From Candidatus Schekmanbacteria bacterium (GTDB lineage: Bacteria; CSSED10-310; JACPHN01), in the NCBI GenBank assembly GCA_016188575.1, contig JACPHN010000098.1, positions 1 to 63,980 on the forward strand: a DNA stretch of 63,980 bases, written 5' to 3'. Positions 34,459 through 42,386 of this stretch are shown in pieces. The notes below the pieces were generated by a model. That model ran no database searches, was not told the origin of the DNA, and was given only the letters and a program-made list of their open reading frames with translations. Position 1 is the stretch's first letter. Every line of letters begins with the position of its first letter. Position numbers and translations under genes: made by a program.

Positions 34459-36144
34459 TCAACGCGGCCGCAGGCGCCACTCGTGAATGTTCCAGGTGTC
34501 CCCGACCTGCGTCGGATTCGGCTTGAAGCCCTCCAGACGCGCCGTCATCGGATCGATGTCGGAGCGCCAGACGATCGGCGTCATTGGCACATCGGTCGCG
34601 ACCAGCACCTGCACGTCGTCGTAAATCGCCTTGCGCTCGGCAAAGGCAACGGCACGAATGCCGCGATCGAGAAGCTCGTCCATCCGGCTGCTCGCGTATC
34701 GCGAGTGGTTCTGTCCATGCGGAGGCGGGATGTTGGTGGAATGGTACAGATTTTTTCGGTCCGGATCGGGAAAGTAGACCCAGGCGTACAGCGCCAGGTC
34801 GAACCTGCCCTGTTTGAGCACGCCGCCGCTCTCGTGGGGGGCGAACAGGGCCGTAGCGTTGTGGTTCTCGATCGCGATCTCGATGCCGAGGCTGCCGAGC
34901 TGTTGCTGCAGCACCTGCTCCACCAGCTCCCGAGACGGGTTGCCGGCAGTCGTGGACAACCGCACAGTCATCCGCGCTCCATCACTGGTCCGCACGCCAT
35001 CGGCTCCCCGCTTCCACCCCGCCTCGTCCAGGAGCCGCGCGGCCGCGGCAGGATCGTAGCGCACCAACTGCTCGACCGCCGCATTGTACCAGGAAAGGCG
35101 CGGCGAAATATCGCCGGCGGCGACTGGATAAACGGCTCCGTAGATCTCACGGCTGATCTGCGCGCGGTCAATGCCGAGCTGAATGGCGCGCCGCACCCGC
35201 ACGTCCCGTAACAGCGGGGATTCGACGTTGAAATCGAGATGCTCCCACATCAACAGCGGCGTGATGGACACCGCCACGTTCTCCAGCTTGCGCAGTTGCT
35301 CGAGGTGATCCGGCCGAGCATTGTCGAAGCCGTCGATCTCTCCCGCCTTGAGCGCGACGAGCAGCGCGTTGGCGTCGGGGATGAAGCGAAACGTGACCTC
35401 CTCGATTGCCGGCGCTCCGCGAAAATAGTCCGGATTCCGCTGCAGCGTGACGTGGGAGCCCGTGGCCCAGGTCTTGAACCTGTACGGACCGAGCCCTACG
35501 GGCGCACGATGAAAGGCCGACTTGCCGAAATCATCGCCGATCTGATCCGCGAGCAGGTGCCGGGGCATGATGGGCTCATTGAGAAACGTGTCCATCACGA
35601 ACGGCGCAAAAGGCTCCTTCAGCTTGAAAACGACCGTATAGTCGTCCGGCGCCTTGACCGTGTCGATCTTGTCGAAACCGGATCGCGACTCGATCTCATG
35701 CCGGGGATCGAGCATCACTGCGGTGGAAAAAAGCACATCGGCCGCCGTGAAGGGCGCCCCATCGTGCCAGCGCAGGCCACGGCGCAGGTGGTAGGTGTAG
35801 GTGAGGTAATCGGCGCTGATGTCGCCGTTTTCGAGTGTGGGGATCCGCTCGATCACGTCCGGCACGAGGTTCATCTGCTCGTCGATCGTGACGAAGTAGC
35901 CGTAGATGGGCGCGGTCACGTAGGTCGTGTAGACCATGGCGTTGAGTGCGGCGTTCAGCTTGTCGGGCTCTTGCTGCAGCCCGATGATGAGCCGGTTGGT
36001 GCGCGCCGTCTGACCGTCCGACTGCGCCGGCGGAGGCTGGCGCGAAGTCGCCGGGTCGCCGCCGCACGAGGCCGCCGCCAGTAGCAGAAGAGCGGCCGCG
36101 AGCGCGCATACCTGCAGTGGCCGCCGCCCGTGACCGCCGCTCAC
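34459..36144 (-). CDS. Peptide/nickel-type ABC substrate-binding lipoprotein (SBP family 5)
   Basis: 561 residues if started at the GTG at 36144, whose last two bases overlap the acyltransferase stop (GTGA). Lipoprotein signal LQVCALAAALLLLAAASCGG. The mature part shows RLIIGLQQEPDKLNAAL, YTYHLRRGLRWHDGAPFTAA and DVLFS, FKLKEPFAPFV and PVGLGPYRFKTW, which define family 5 solute-binding proteins that carry peptides, nickel complexes or sugars. The GTG start is inferred from the overlap; the ribosome site is weak. Confidence 0.9.
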   Translation of the reverse strand: MSGGHGRRPLQVCALAAALLLLAAASCGGDPATSRQPPPAQSDGQTARTNRLIIGLQQEPDKLNAALNAMVYTTYVTAPIYGYFVTIDEQMNLVPDVIERIPTLENGDISADYLTYTYHLRRGLRWHDGAPFTAADVLFSTAVMLDPRHEIESRSGFDKIDTVKAPDDYTVVFKLKEPFAPFVMDTFLNEPIMPRHLLADQIGDDFGKSAFHRAPVGLGPYRFKTWATGSHVTLQRNPDYFRGAPAIEEVTFRFIPDANALLVALKAGEIDGFDNARPDHLEQLRKLENVAVSITPLLMWEHLDFNVESPLLRDVRVRRAIQLGIDRAQISREIYGAVYPVAAGDISPRLSWYNAAVEQLVRYDPAAAARLLDEAGWKRGADGVRTSDGARMTVRLSTTAGNPSRELVEQVLQQQLGSLGIEIAIENHNATALFAPHESGGVLKQGRFDLALYAWVYFPDPDRKNLYHSTNIPPPHGQNHSRYASSRMDELLDRGIRAVAFAERKAIYDDVQVLVATDVPMTPIVWRSDIDPMTARLEGFKPNPTQVGDTWNIHEWRLRPR

Positions 36145-36914
36145 CACCACACCGACTTTCTGCGCTGCAGGCCGTCCTGGATCATCTGCTCTACCCTCAT
36201 GACGACCTCGGAATGGCAACGCTCGACGATGCTCTGGTCGTCTGCCGCTTCAGGTGGGTAGGGCAAGGTGATCGGCGCGCCGACATAGGCGGTCATCTTG
36301 ACGGGAAATGGTAGCAGACCGATTCCCAGAGGCGGAACGAGCGGCGCACGGATGCCCAGCAGACGCTGCCCGGCCACGAACGAGTTGACCGGAAGCCAAT
36401 ACGCGTCGTCCGCACCGATACAAACCGTGGGAATAAGCGGCGCGCGTGCCCTCAGGCTGAGACGCACGAAGCCATAGTGTCCGTCCCAGAACAGCCGATA
36501 CTTCTGGCTGCTCGGCTTCCACGCTTCATAAGCACCGCCCGGCATGGCAAAACAGAGCTCGCCGCGCGCCAGCAGGGCGGCGCCATTCTCCTGGGTGCCG
36601 TCAACCGCTCCCATGCTCACGAAGAATGAGCGCATCCCCGGCACCCGGAACACGTCGTGATCGGACAGACCGCGCGGAATTCTGCCGCAGCTCCGGAAAA
36701 TCCGGGCACCGAGAAAGAACGCCTCCACGGTAACCGTGCTGTGCGGGGAGATGATGAGCCCGGCGCCGGTGATGGGGACGTTTTCGAGGCCGAAAACCTC
36801 GTAGCGAAAGTAGCGCTCGAGCCACTCGCAGATCGCGAGGCTGCGGGCATCGAGCTCGGCAGGCCCGGCGTCGATGTTATGCTCGTCTCCGGATTGATAG
36901 ATGCGCATGGCCAC
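36141..36914 (-). CDS. Lysophospholipid acyltransferase-like protein
   Basis: 257 residues. PlsC/DGAT2-like order: FGLENVPITGAGLIISPHST, then FFVSMGAVDGTQENGAALLA, and CFAMPGGAYEAWKPSSQKYR as the PGG-E motif; VRLSLRARAPLIPTVCIGAD follows. The usual HX4D motif is not intact: after His in SPHSTVTVEAF the first acidic residue is Glu at +6. The TMEM68/DGAT2-type HPHG form is also absent. Likely a membrane-associated acyltransferase, activity uncertain. First gene of the overlapping leftward operon with the ABC importer. Confidence 0.75.
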   Translation of the reverse strand: MAMRIYQSGDEHNIDAGPAELDARSLAICEWLERYFRYEVFGLENVPITGAGLIISPHSTVTVEAFFLGARIFRSCGRIPRGLSDHDVFRVPGMRSFFVSMGAVDGTQENGAALLARGELCFAMPGGAYEAWKPSSQKYRLFWDGHYGFVRLSLRARAPLIPTVCIGADDAYWLPVNSFVAGQRLLGIRAPLVPPLGIGLLPFPVKMTAYVGAPITLPYPPEAADDQSIVERCHSEVVMRVEQMIQDGLQRRKSVWW

Positions 36915-37072
36915 TGGGCGGGTACCTCCTCAAGTGCGGATCTGCGGAGAGGATAGACGTTCAGCTCGCCGATGTCAAAACGGATTGGGCAGGGTTTTTC
37001 CGATGGGAGCGGTGCTATGACTACCCATCAGGGATCGTGACCAAAGGGGAACGGGAGATCCGCGTGGAAGAA

Positions 37073-37807
37073 ATGGCGATCGTGGTCGTATCCGGCATTG
37101 TCGCGGGCACGATCAATACGATGGTTGGTGGCGGCAGCCTGATCACGCTACCCGTGCTCATTTTTCTCGGCCTCTCTCCCGCCGTAGCCAATGGCACGAA
37201 TCGCTTGTCGTTGGTCGGCCAGACCGCGACGGCGTCGCTTGCATACTACCGCACTGGCATTGTGCGGCCCCATTTGGCGGTGCAACTCGCCATTCCGGCT
37301 CTCGTCGCCTCGGTACTGGGCGCGCTCGTGGCAACCGACCTCTCCGCGGCAGCCCTTCGCAAGGTCATCGGCCTGCTGCTTCCTGCGGCGCTGATCGTCG
37401 TTTTCGCCGAGCCCCACAAGCGCCTGTCCCGCCTTGGCGGACTCTCGCCCCGCAAGCAGCTCGCGATCGCCCACGTGGTGTTCTTCGGTCTCGGCTTTTA
37501 CGGCGGGTTCTTGGGCGCCGGGATCGGCGTGCTCATCATGACCGCGCTCGTCGTGATCTACGGAATGACGCTTCTGGAGACCAACGGGGTCAAGACGATC
37601 GTCAATCTGCTGTTGTCGTGTGCATCGCTTGTGGTTTTTTGGCATGCGGGCGCGATCGACTGGCGGCTTGGCGTACCGTTGCTGCTGGCCAACTCGGTGG
37701 GAGGCGTCGCCGGTGCGCACCTGGCCGTTCGCGGCGGCGAGAAGGGGATTCGGCTGGCGCTCGTTGTCGTCGTCGCCGTCTCCTCCGTGAAGCTGTTGCT
37801 CGGGTAG
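37073..37807 (+). CDS. TauE/SafE family anion exporter
   Basis: About 244 residues from the ATG at 37073 (GGAAGAA directly upstream); a GTG at 37037 would add twelve. Eight membrane segments with the duplicated family motifs VAGTINTMVGGGSLITLPVL plus SPAVANGTNRLSLV, and FYGGFLGAGIGVLIMTALV plus ETNGVKTIVNLL. TauE/SafE proteins export sulfite, sulfoacetate or related anions. It is monocistronic and convergent with the MBL gene. Confidence 0.9.
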   Translation: MAIVVVSGIVAGTINTMVGGGSLITLPVLIFLGLSPAVANGTNRLSLVGQTATASLAYYRTGIVRPHLAVQLAIPALVASVLGALVATDLSAAALRKVIGLLLPAALIVVFAEPHKRLSRLGGLSPRKQLAIAHVVFFGLGFYGGFLGAGIGVLIMTALVVIYGMTLLETNGVKTIVNLLLSCASLVVFWHAGAIDWRLGVPLLLANSVGGVAGAHLAVRGGEKGIRLALVVVVAVSSVKLLLG

Positions 37808-37824
37808 AGCCTGCTCGCGAACGC

Positions 37825-38751
37825 TCAGGATAAGCGGTACTTCTGGACGAAGTTGTCGATCTCGGGTTTGTCGAAAACCTCGTATTCGGTCTTTCCATTG
37901 ACGGTGTGACCGGTCTTTCGCCAGTACGCGCGGTGCGCGTCGAATCCCCGCTCATAGCAGACCGTGTCGTATATCCACTCACAGATCGTGGCGCTATCCG
38001 CGCGCGGGTTTTCACGCACCAGCTCCCGGGCGAGCTCGTCGAGGCGTTGCAGCACCTGCAAGGTCACCTCCAGCGCCGAGCGCCCGGCGGCGCCGCGGTA
38101 CGTAGCGCCCGAGGCGCTCTTGAGAAAGTCGAAATCGAGGCGCAACAACCGTTCCAGGCTCGAGATCGCCATATCGCCGAACTCGAAGTACTGAAACGGG
38201 GTGACCGAGTCGCACGCCTCGTAACTGGGACCTTGAGGCTGGCAGAGATCACCGCAGAAGAGCACCTTGTCCTCTGGCAGAAACAGCGACACGTCGTCGC
38301 GGTGCCCCGAGTGACCGGGCGTGTGAATGAAGACGTACGCGCGGCCATCCAGGGTAATCTCGTCGCGCGCGCCGATGCGCCGCGCGACCCGACTTCGCAA
38401 CGGCGAGTTGTGATGAACGATCAGCTCGTAGTTGAGCAGCTCAGTGGACTTGCGCCCACGATAGCCGGTGAAGGAGCGGTTGATGAACTCGAGATTCTCG
38501 ACCCGGTCGATATGCGAGTGCGTCAGGAAGATCCACCGCACCGGCTTTTCACGCGCGATAAGCAGGTCGAGCATGGCCTCGAATTGCGCTGTATAGCTGC
38601 GGCTACCATCCTCCTCCTCGCTCAAGACACGCCAGCCGAAACACGGATCCACAAGCACGAAGGAGCTTTCATTCTCGATGAGCGATGCCCAGCCGACACC
38701 GCTTTCGGTTGGGTGTCCAAGTTGCGTAACGTGCTCGGTCACTTCTTCCAT
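37825..38751 (-). CDS. Metallo-beta-lactamase fold protein with an altered metal site
   Basis: 308 residues. MBL landmarks are LVDPCFGW, FLTHSHIDRVENLEFI, VFIHTPGHSGHRDDVSLFLP and VLFCGDLCQPQG. In the HxHxDH motif the last His is Arg (HSHIDR), which should weaken the second metal site. The C-terminal ~100 residues are helical (LQVLQRLDELARELVREN, WIYDTVCYERGFDAHRAYWR), an unusual extension. Cytoplasmic; substrate unknown. Confidence 0.8.
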   Translation of the reverse strand: MEEVTEHVTQLGHPTESGVGWASLIENESSFVLVDPCFGWRVLSEEEDGSRSYTAQFEAMLDLLIAREKPVRWIFLTHSHIDRVENLEFINRSFTGYRGRKSTELLNYELIVHHNSPLRSRVARRIGARDEITLDGRAYVFIHTPGHSGHRDDVSLFLPEDKVLFCGDLCQPQGPSYEACDSVTPFQYFEFGDMAISSLERLLRLDFDFLKSASGATYRGAAGRSALEVTLQVLQRLDELARELVRENPRADSATICEWIYDTVCYERGFDAHRAYWRKTGHTVNGKTEYEVFDKPEIDNFVQKYRLS

Positions 38752-38851
38752 CGGTCAGTACCCCGGAAATGTTCCACATGTAGAGCTTCTGAGTGTGCTT
38801 ATCGGTAGTCGGGATGTGGCGAGAGCATCGGTATCTCGGCGCCCGCGCTCC

Positions 38852-39319
38852 CTAGCGAGAGGCGGGCGACCCGCAGTATGGGCAAGTTGCGGGTCCGTCG
38901 GCGGCAGATGCCGAGAATTTTCCCGAGCAGTACTCACAGCATATCACGATTGCTGCGGGCTTGTCGCGCGCGTCGCGCGCGGCGAGCGCGGCAACATCGA
39001 GCGCATCTTGCGCCGCCGTACTGCCGGCGAACCCGGGTAGCTCCGCCCTTGCCGCCATCACCTCGCGGCGGAGCCTGGCGCGGGTGCGCAGCCCAATGAC
39101 CAGGAGCAGACCAAACAGCAAGATGAAAGCGGGGATCAGTGCTGCGGCGGCGCTGAGCAGCGGATCGAGGCTCGGTTCCGCTCCCGCGCCCGCCTCACCG
39201 CCGGCCAGGATGGTCCGCGCGAGTGACTCGGAAAGCAGCTCATAGACGCGGCGGCCACCCGCATAAAGCAGCAGCAGCATCACCGCGATGCCGAGGCAGA
39301 TCAGCAGCACGCGGCGCAT
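38852..39319 (-). CDS. Small membrane protein with C-terminal zinc ribbon
   Basis: 155 residues from the ATG at 39319. Two hydrophobic helices (VLLICLGIAVMLLLLYAG at 4-21 and LIPAFILLFGLLLVIGL in the middle) flank an Ala/Gly-rich loop. The cytoplasmic tail ends in IVICCEYCSGKFSASAADGP and ATCPYCGSPAS, a CxxC-x14-CxxC zinc ribbon. No family recognised. It starts 10 nt after the TRAP receptor gene, so it belongs to that transcript. Confidence 0.7.
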   Translation of the reverse strand: MRRVLLICLGIAVMLLLLYAGGRRVYELLSESLARTILAGGEAGAGAEPSLDPLLSAAAALIPAFILLFGLLLVIGLRTRARLRREVMAARAELPGFAGSTAAQDALDVAALAARDARDKPAAIVICCEYCSGKFSASAADGPATCPYCGSPASR

Positions 39320-39329
39320 GCGCGCGCTC

Positions 39330-40460
39330 CTACGGCTCCGCGGCGCGAGGAAACGTGAAGGCCGCGAAGGCCGCCTCGGCGGTCGCGAACCAGCGGTGAC
39401 TCTCCGCGCGAAACTTTCGCCACGCGTCGTATACCTTGCCATACGCGGCATCGGCTGCGGCCTGTTCGCCGAGGAGCGCTTCCGCTTCCCGGTACGCGGC
39501 GGCGAGGATGCTGTCGGAGAACGGTCGCAGCTCCACACCGGCGGCCCTCAGACGCGCCATGGCCGGAGGGTTTTTCGCATCGTAGTTGGCGAGCATCCCC
39601 AGGTTGGCTTCGGCGGTGGCCGCCACGAAGACCTCCTGATAGATCTTCGGGAGGGAATCCCACGCCTTTCGGTTGACGTAGAACGACAGCGCCGGTCCGG
39701 GCTCCCACCAACCCGGGTAGTAATAGTACTTGGCGACCTTATGAAAGCCGAGCTTCTCGTCGTCATAAGGTCCGACCCACTCCGTGGCGTCGATCGCACC
39801 GCGCTCCAGAGCCGGGTAGATGTCGCCACCCGCAAGCACCTGAACGGTCGCTCCAAGGCGGCTCATCACGTCTCCCCCGAGCCCTGGAATGCGCATCTTC
39901 AGTCCTTGCAGGTCCGCAACCTCGCCGACCTCGCGGCGAAACCATCCTCCCATTTGAGCGCCCGTGTTTCCGCCCGAGAAGCTGATGATCCCAAAATCGG
40001 CGAAAACGGGCTGCAGGAGCTCGCGCCCGCCTCCATAGGCCATCCAGGCGGCCTGCTGGCGGGCCGTAAGCCCGAACGGGACAGCGGTGTCGAAGGCGAG
40101 CACGGGGTTCTTTCCGGTGTAGTAGTAGCTCGCCGTATGGCCGATCTGCACGGTTTCTTGCTGCACCGCGTCAAGAACGGCAAGAGCGGGAACGATTTCG
40201 CCCGCGGGGTAGCAGCGGATCTTGAAACTGCCGCCGGTCATCGCATCCACGCGCTGCGCCAACGCCTCGGCGCCGCCATAGATGGTGTCGAGACCGCGCG
40301 GAAAACTCGACGCCAGCTTCCACATCACGTTTTTGGCCGCATGCACGGCCGGAGCGCCGTGCTCACCTGCCGGTCCCGGCCCACACGCTACTGCCGCGCC
40401 GGTCACCACCAACGTCGCAGCCGCCTTCTGCATGAACTCTCGCCGCTTCATACTGTCCAT
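39330..40460 (-). CDS. dctP: TRAP transporter substrate-binding protein, Tat-exported
   Basis: 376 residues (an in-frame ATG at 40451 is a second candidate start). A twin-arginine signal MKRREFMQKAAATLVVTGAA is followed by the DctP/TakP-type body: MWKLASSFPRGLDTIYGGAE, MTGGSFKIRCYPAGEIVPAL, DLQGLKMRIPGLGGDVMSRL and ERGAIDATEWVGPYDDEKLG. The last motif with the conserved Glu-Trp resembles receptors for 2-oxo acids. The permeases are encoded 6 kb away at 46393-48299 on the other strand. Confidence 0.92.
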   Translation of the reverse strand: MDSMKRREFMQKAAATLVVTGAAVACGPGPAGEHGAPAVHAAKNVMWKLASSFPRGLDTIYGGAEALAQRVDAMTGGSFKIRCYPAGEIVPALAVLDAVQQETVQIGHTASYYYTGKNPVLAFDTAVPFGLTARQQAAWMAYGGGRELLQPVFADFGIISFSGGNTGAQMGGWFRREVGEVADLQGLKMRIPGLGGDVMSRLGATVQVLAGGDIYPALERGAIDATEWVGPYDDEKLGFHKVAKYYYYPGWWEPGPALSFYVNRKAWDSLPKIYQEVFVAATAEANLGMLANYDAKNPPAMARLRAAGVELRPFSDSILAAAYREAEALLGEQAAADAAYGKVYDAWRKFRAESHRWFATAEAAFAAFTFPRAAEP

Positions 40461-40625
40461 CGTCTCGCCCTGGTCTGGATGCCGCCGTGCTCAGTTGCCG
40501 GCTCGATTGTAGTGGCGGCCTCCCGCCGGCGCAACGCGACGCCTTTTGCTAGTTTGCCACCGGCACCGCCGACCCGCGCCGGATGAAACGGACGACCTTG
40601 CAACGTGAGTTTCCCACTAGGATCT

Positions 40626-40799
40626 TCAAGCATCCGGTCCGCCGAAGCCGGCCCCTCGCATCCACGAGATCAACCGCTCGCACAAGTGGTCCGCAACCTC
40701 GGTGTGGTGCAAGGACGGATTCGAGGCGCGGAGCTCGCCTACGTACTCGAGGGCCGCGAGCGCCGACAGGCGCCGGCTGATGAGGCTTCGGGAATGCAT
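40626..40799 (-). CDS. Possible 57-residue protein
   Basis: A short frame between the TRAP receptor and the coiled-coil gene: MHSRSLISRRLSALAALEYV, GELRASNPSLHHTEVADHLC, ERLISWMRGAGFGGPDA. Composition and GC-rich third positions look protein-like, but no good ribosome site is seen and no homologue is recognised. It could be a real small gene or the remnant of a larger one. Confidence 0.3.
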   Translation of the reverse strand: MHSRSLISRRLSALAALEYVGELRASNPSLHHTEVADHLCERLISWMRGAGFGGPDA

Positions 40800-40860
40800 G
40801 ACCCCAACATACGGCGCGCTCCACTATTTGTTGCGCGCTACTTGTGGGTAATGGGCAGCG

Positions 40861-41271
40861 CTAACTGCGCCGCTCGATGCGGTCGAGGATGGCGACCAGC
40901 GCCCTGGTATGGCTGTCGCTGACAGCCATCACCTCGGCGTGTCGCTCCTCGAGCTGCTCGATGAGCAGGCGCCAGCGCTCCCTGTCCATGGCGCGATCCT
41001 CGGCGGCGACCTTGCGATCCTCGGCGGCGACCTTGCGATCCTCGGCGGCGACCTTGCGATCCTCGGCGGCGACCTTGCGTTCCTCGGCGGCTGCCCTGCT
41101 CTCCGCGATGGCAATCTTTTGCTGCTCGGCGAGTGTCTTCAGTATCGCCGCCGTCTGGGCGTCCTGTGCCGCGAATCGCTCCATCAGCGCGGCCTGTCGC
41201 TCCGCTGCGATCCGATCCTGCTCGGCCATCCGTCCAAGGATGGCCTCGATGCCGTTCCTGCTGCCGTCCAT
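40861..41271 (-). CDS. Coiled-coil protein with tandem RKVAAED repeats
   Basis: 136 residues, highly charged and almost entirely helical. In the middle are four identical heptads RKVAAED encoded by perfect 21-bp repeats, preceded by a diverged one (RAAAEE). The flanks, LMERFAAQDAQTAAILKTLA and RWRLLIEQLEERHAEVMAVS, also show heptad spacing. No signal or membrane helix. Function unknown; it lies in a patch with remnant genes. Confidence 0.6.
   Translation of the reverse strand: MDGSRNGIEAILGRMAEQDRIAAERQAALMERFAAQDAQTAAILKTLAEQQKIAIAESRAAAEERKVAAEDRKVAAEDRKVAAEDRKVAAEDRAMDRERWRLLIEQLEERHAEVMAVSDSHTRALVAILDRIERRS
40993..41076 (-). repeat. Four perfect 21-bp tandem repeats
   Basis: On the plus strand the unit is GCGATCCTCGGCGGCGACC plus TT, repeated at 40993, 41014, 41035 and 41056, with a fifth imperfect copy at 41077-41097. 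It encodes the RKVAAED heptads. Identical copies indicate recent expansion and possible length variation between strains. Confidence 0.95.
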
Positions 41272-41396
41272 AAACCTGGCTCCCGTACGTTTGCATTGCG
41301 CGCGCTGCGCAGTCTATGGCCGCTGCGGGGCAGGTGCAACGGTAAAGGGGCGGAGCACACATCCGCCGTCGACCTCTCGCACACGGCGGCGCGAGT

Positions 41397-41603
41397 CGGT
41401 CCGGCGCTGAACGGGCCGTAGGCAGTCACTTCCTTCCGGCCGTTCGCCCGGTAGATCGTGGTGACCCTGCCGCGGGCGTCAGCCTCGAGCTTGGTCACGA
41501 GTTGCACGCTAACTGGCATGTGCACCTGCGCGAAGTGGGCGGAGGGCGCGTAAGTGAAACGGCTGCGGCCGCCGGCGGGGCATGTGATCGTTTCGACCAG
41601 GTC
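41397..41603 (-). pseudogene. Possible RHS/YD-repeat-like remnant
   Basis: Minus-strand frame reads DLVETITCPAGGRSRFTYAP and later LEADARGRVTTIYRANGRKE with VTAYGPFSAGP, which resembles the GRVT...NG...Y rhythm of YD/RHS repeats. It is far too short to be a gene and overlaps the start of the plus-strand frame at 41554. Assignment is tentative. Confidence 0.22.
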
Positions 41604-42150
41604 GGGCACGGCGGTGCTGCGAAGGTCGCAGTGCGTCGAGTGGTCACGTGCCGGCAACGTTCGCGGTCTGGAGCACGTCGTACGGCGATCGGTCCTGCTC
41701 GCGCCCGAACGCACCAGGGACCTCTACGTCCAGCACCTCGCCCTTCGAGGCATGCCCTTCGTCCCTGCCGATGCCGGCGCAGCGGCGGCACAACGGCTGG
41801 TCGCGTATGCCGAGGAGGTACGTGAGGTCATGGCGGCGGTTCTTCGGCACGGCCTGGCTTCCGAGGCTGCTCGGGCGCTTGGGATTCCCTATGCGCGGCT
41901 CACCGGCAGGTTGCTCATCCATGCTCGGGAGCACTTCACAAGGGATGGGCGGCGGTCCTCGATCGACAAGTCCAACGTCTCCGTGAGCTACTTCGAGGTC
42001 AAGCCGGGTTCAACGTGGGCGAAGCCGCCGGCGACGATCCGTCATGACTACGATCCGGGAACGCACGTCTCTCATCCGGTCTGGTACCGCCATTGCGGCC
42101 AGAACGCCCTGGCCCTCGACCGCTGTACCCTGCTCTCAGAGGCGCTCTAG
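41554..42150 (+). CDS. Hypothetical protein, unrecognised
   Basis: 198 residues. From about residue 45 the sequence looks protein-like with GC-rich third positions: LLAPERTRDLYVQHLALRGM, LVAYAEEVREVMAAVLRHGL, ASEAARALGIPYARLTGRLL. The C-terminal part has Tyr/His/Trp-rich stretches (SVSYFEVKPGSTWAKPPATI, VSHPVWYRHCGQNALALDRC). The true start may lie downstream of 41554, since the first residues overlap the possible RHS-like remnant. No family or neighbour suggests a role. Confidence 0.45.
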   Translation: MKRLRPPAGHVIVSTRSGTAVLRRSQCVEWSRAGNVRGLEHVVRRSVLLAPERTRDLYVQHLALRGMPFVPADAGAAAAQRLVAYAEEVREVMAAVLRHGLASEAARALGIPYARLTGRLLIHAREHFTRDGRRSSIDKSNVSVSYFEVKPGSTWAKPPATIRHDYDPGTHVSHPVWYRHCGQNALALDRCTLLSEAL

Positions 42151-42279
42151 CAGCGATCGGCCGTGGCCGGCGCGCTGGTGCTCGCGAGCAGCGAGGCGAG
42201 CGGTGGGCTCAGGGCGACTGCCGACGACGGCGGACGACTACCCGCACCCACGGCCCGCGACATGTAGTCGTCGAAGGCA

Positions 42280-42380
42280 ATCCGCCGCCTGTCCGACCGC
42301 GAGCTAGGCGGAAATCGCATCACGAAGACTCTCAACGTCACCTCCCCCCGCTTGCGTGATAGGGACGGAGGGGGCAGCGC
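42280..42380 (+). repeat. MITE-like intergenic repeat, copy C
   Basis: ATCCGCCGCC left end, then GGAAATCGCATCACGAAGAC, GTCACCTCCCCCC and AGGGACGGAGGGGGC. The right terminal repeat is missing or lost just before the CorC gene end. Alignable over its full length with copies A, B and D. Confidence 0.68.
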
Positions 42381-42386
42381 CGCGGC

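Noticed and set aside
40993-41097. Regular direct repeats that could suggest a CRISPR array
   Set aside because: The 21-bp units are joined without spacers and encode heptads in a long frame, so they are coding tandem repeats.
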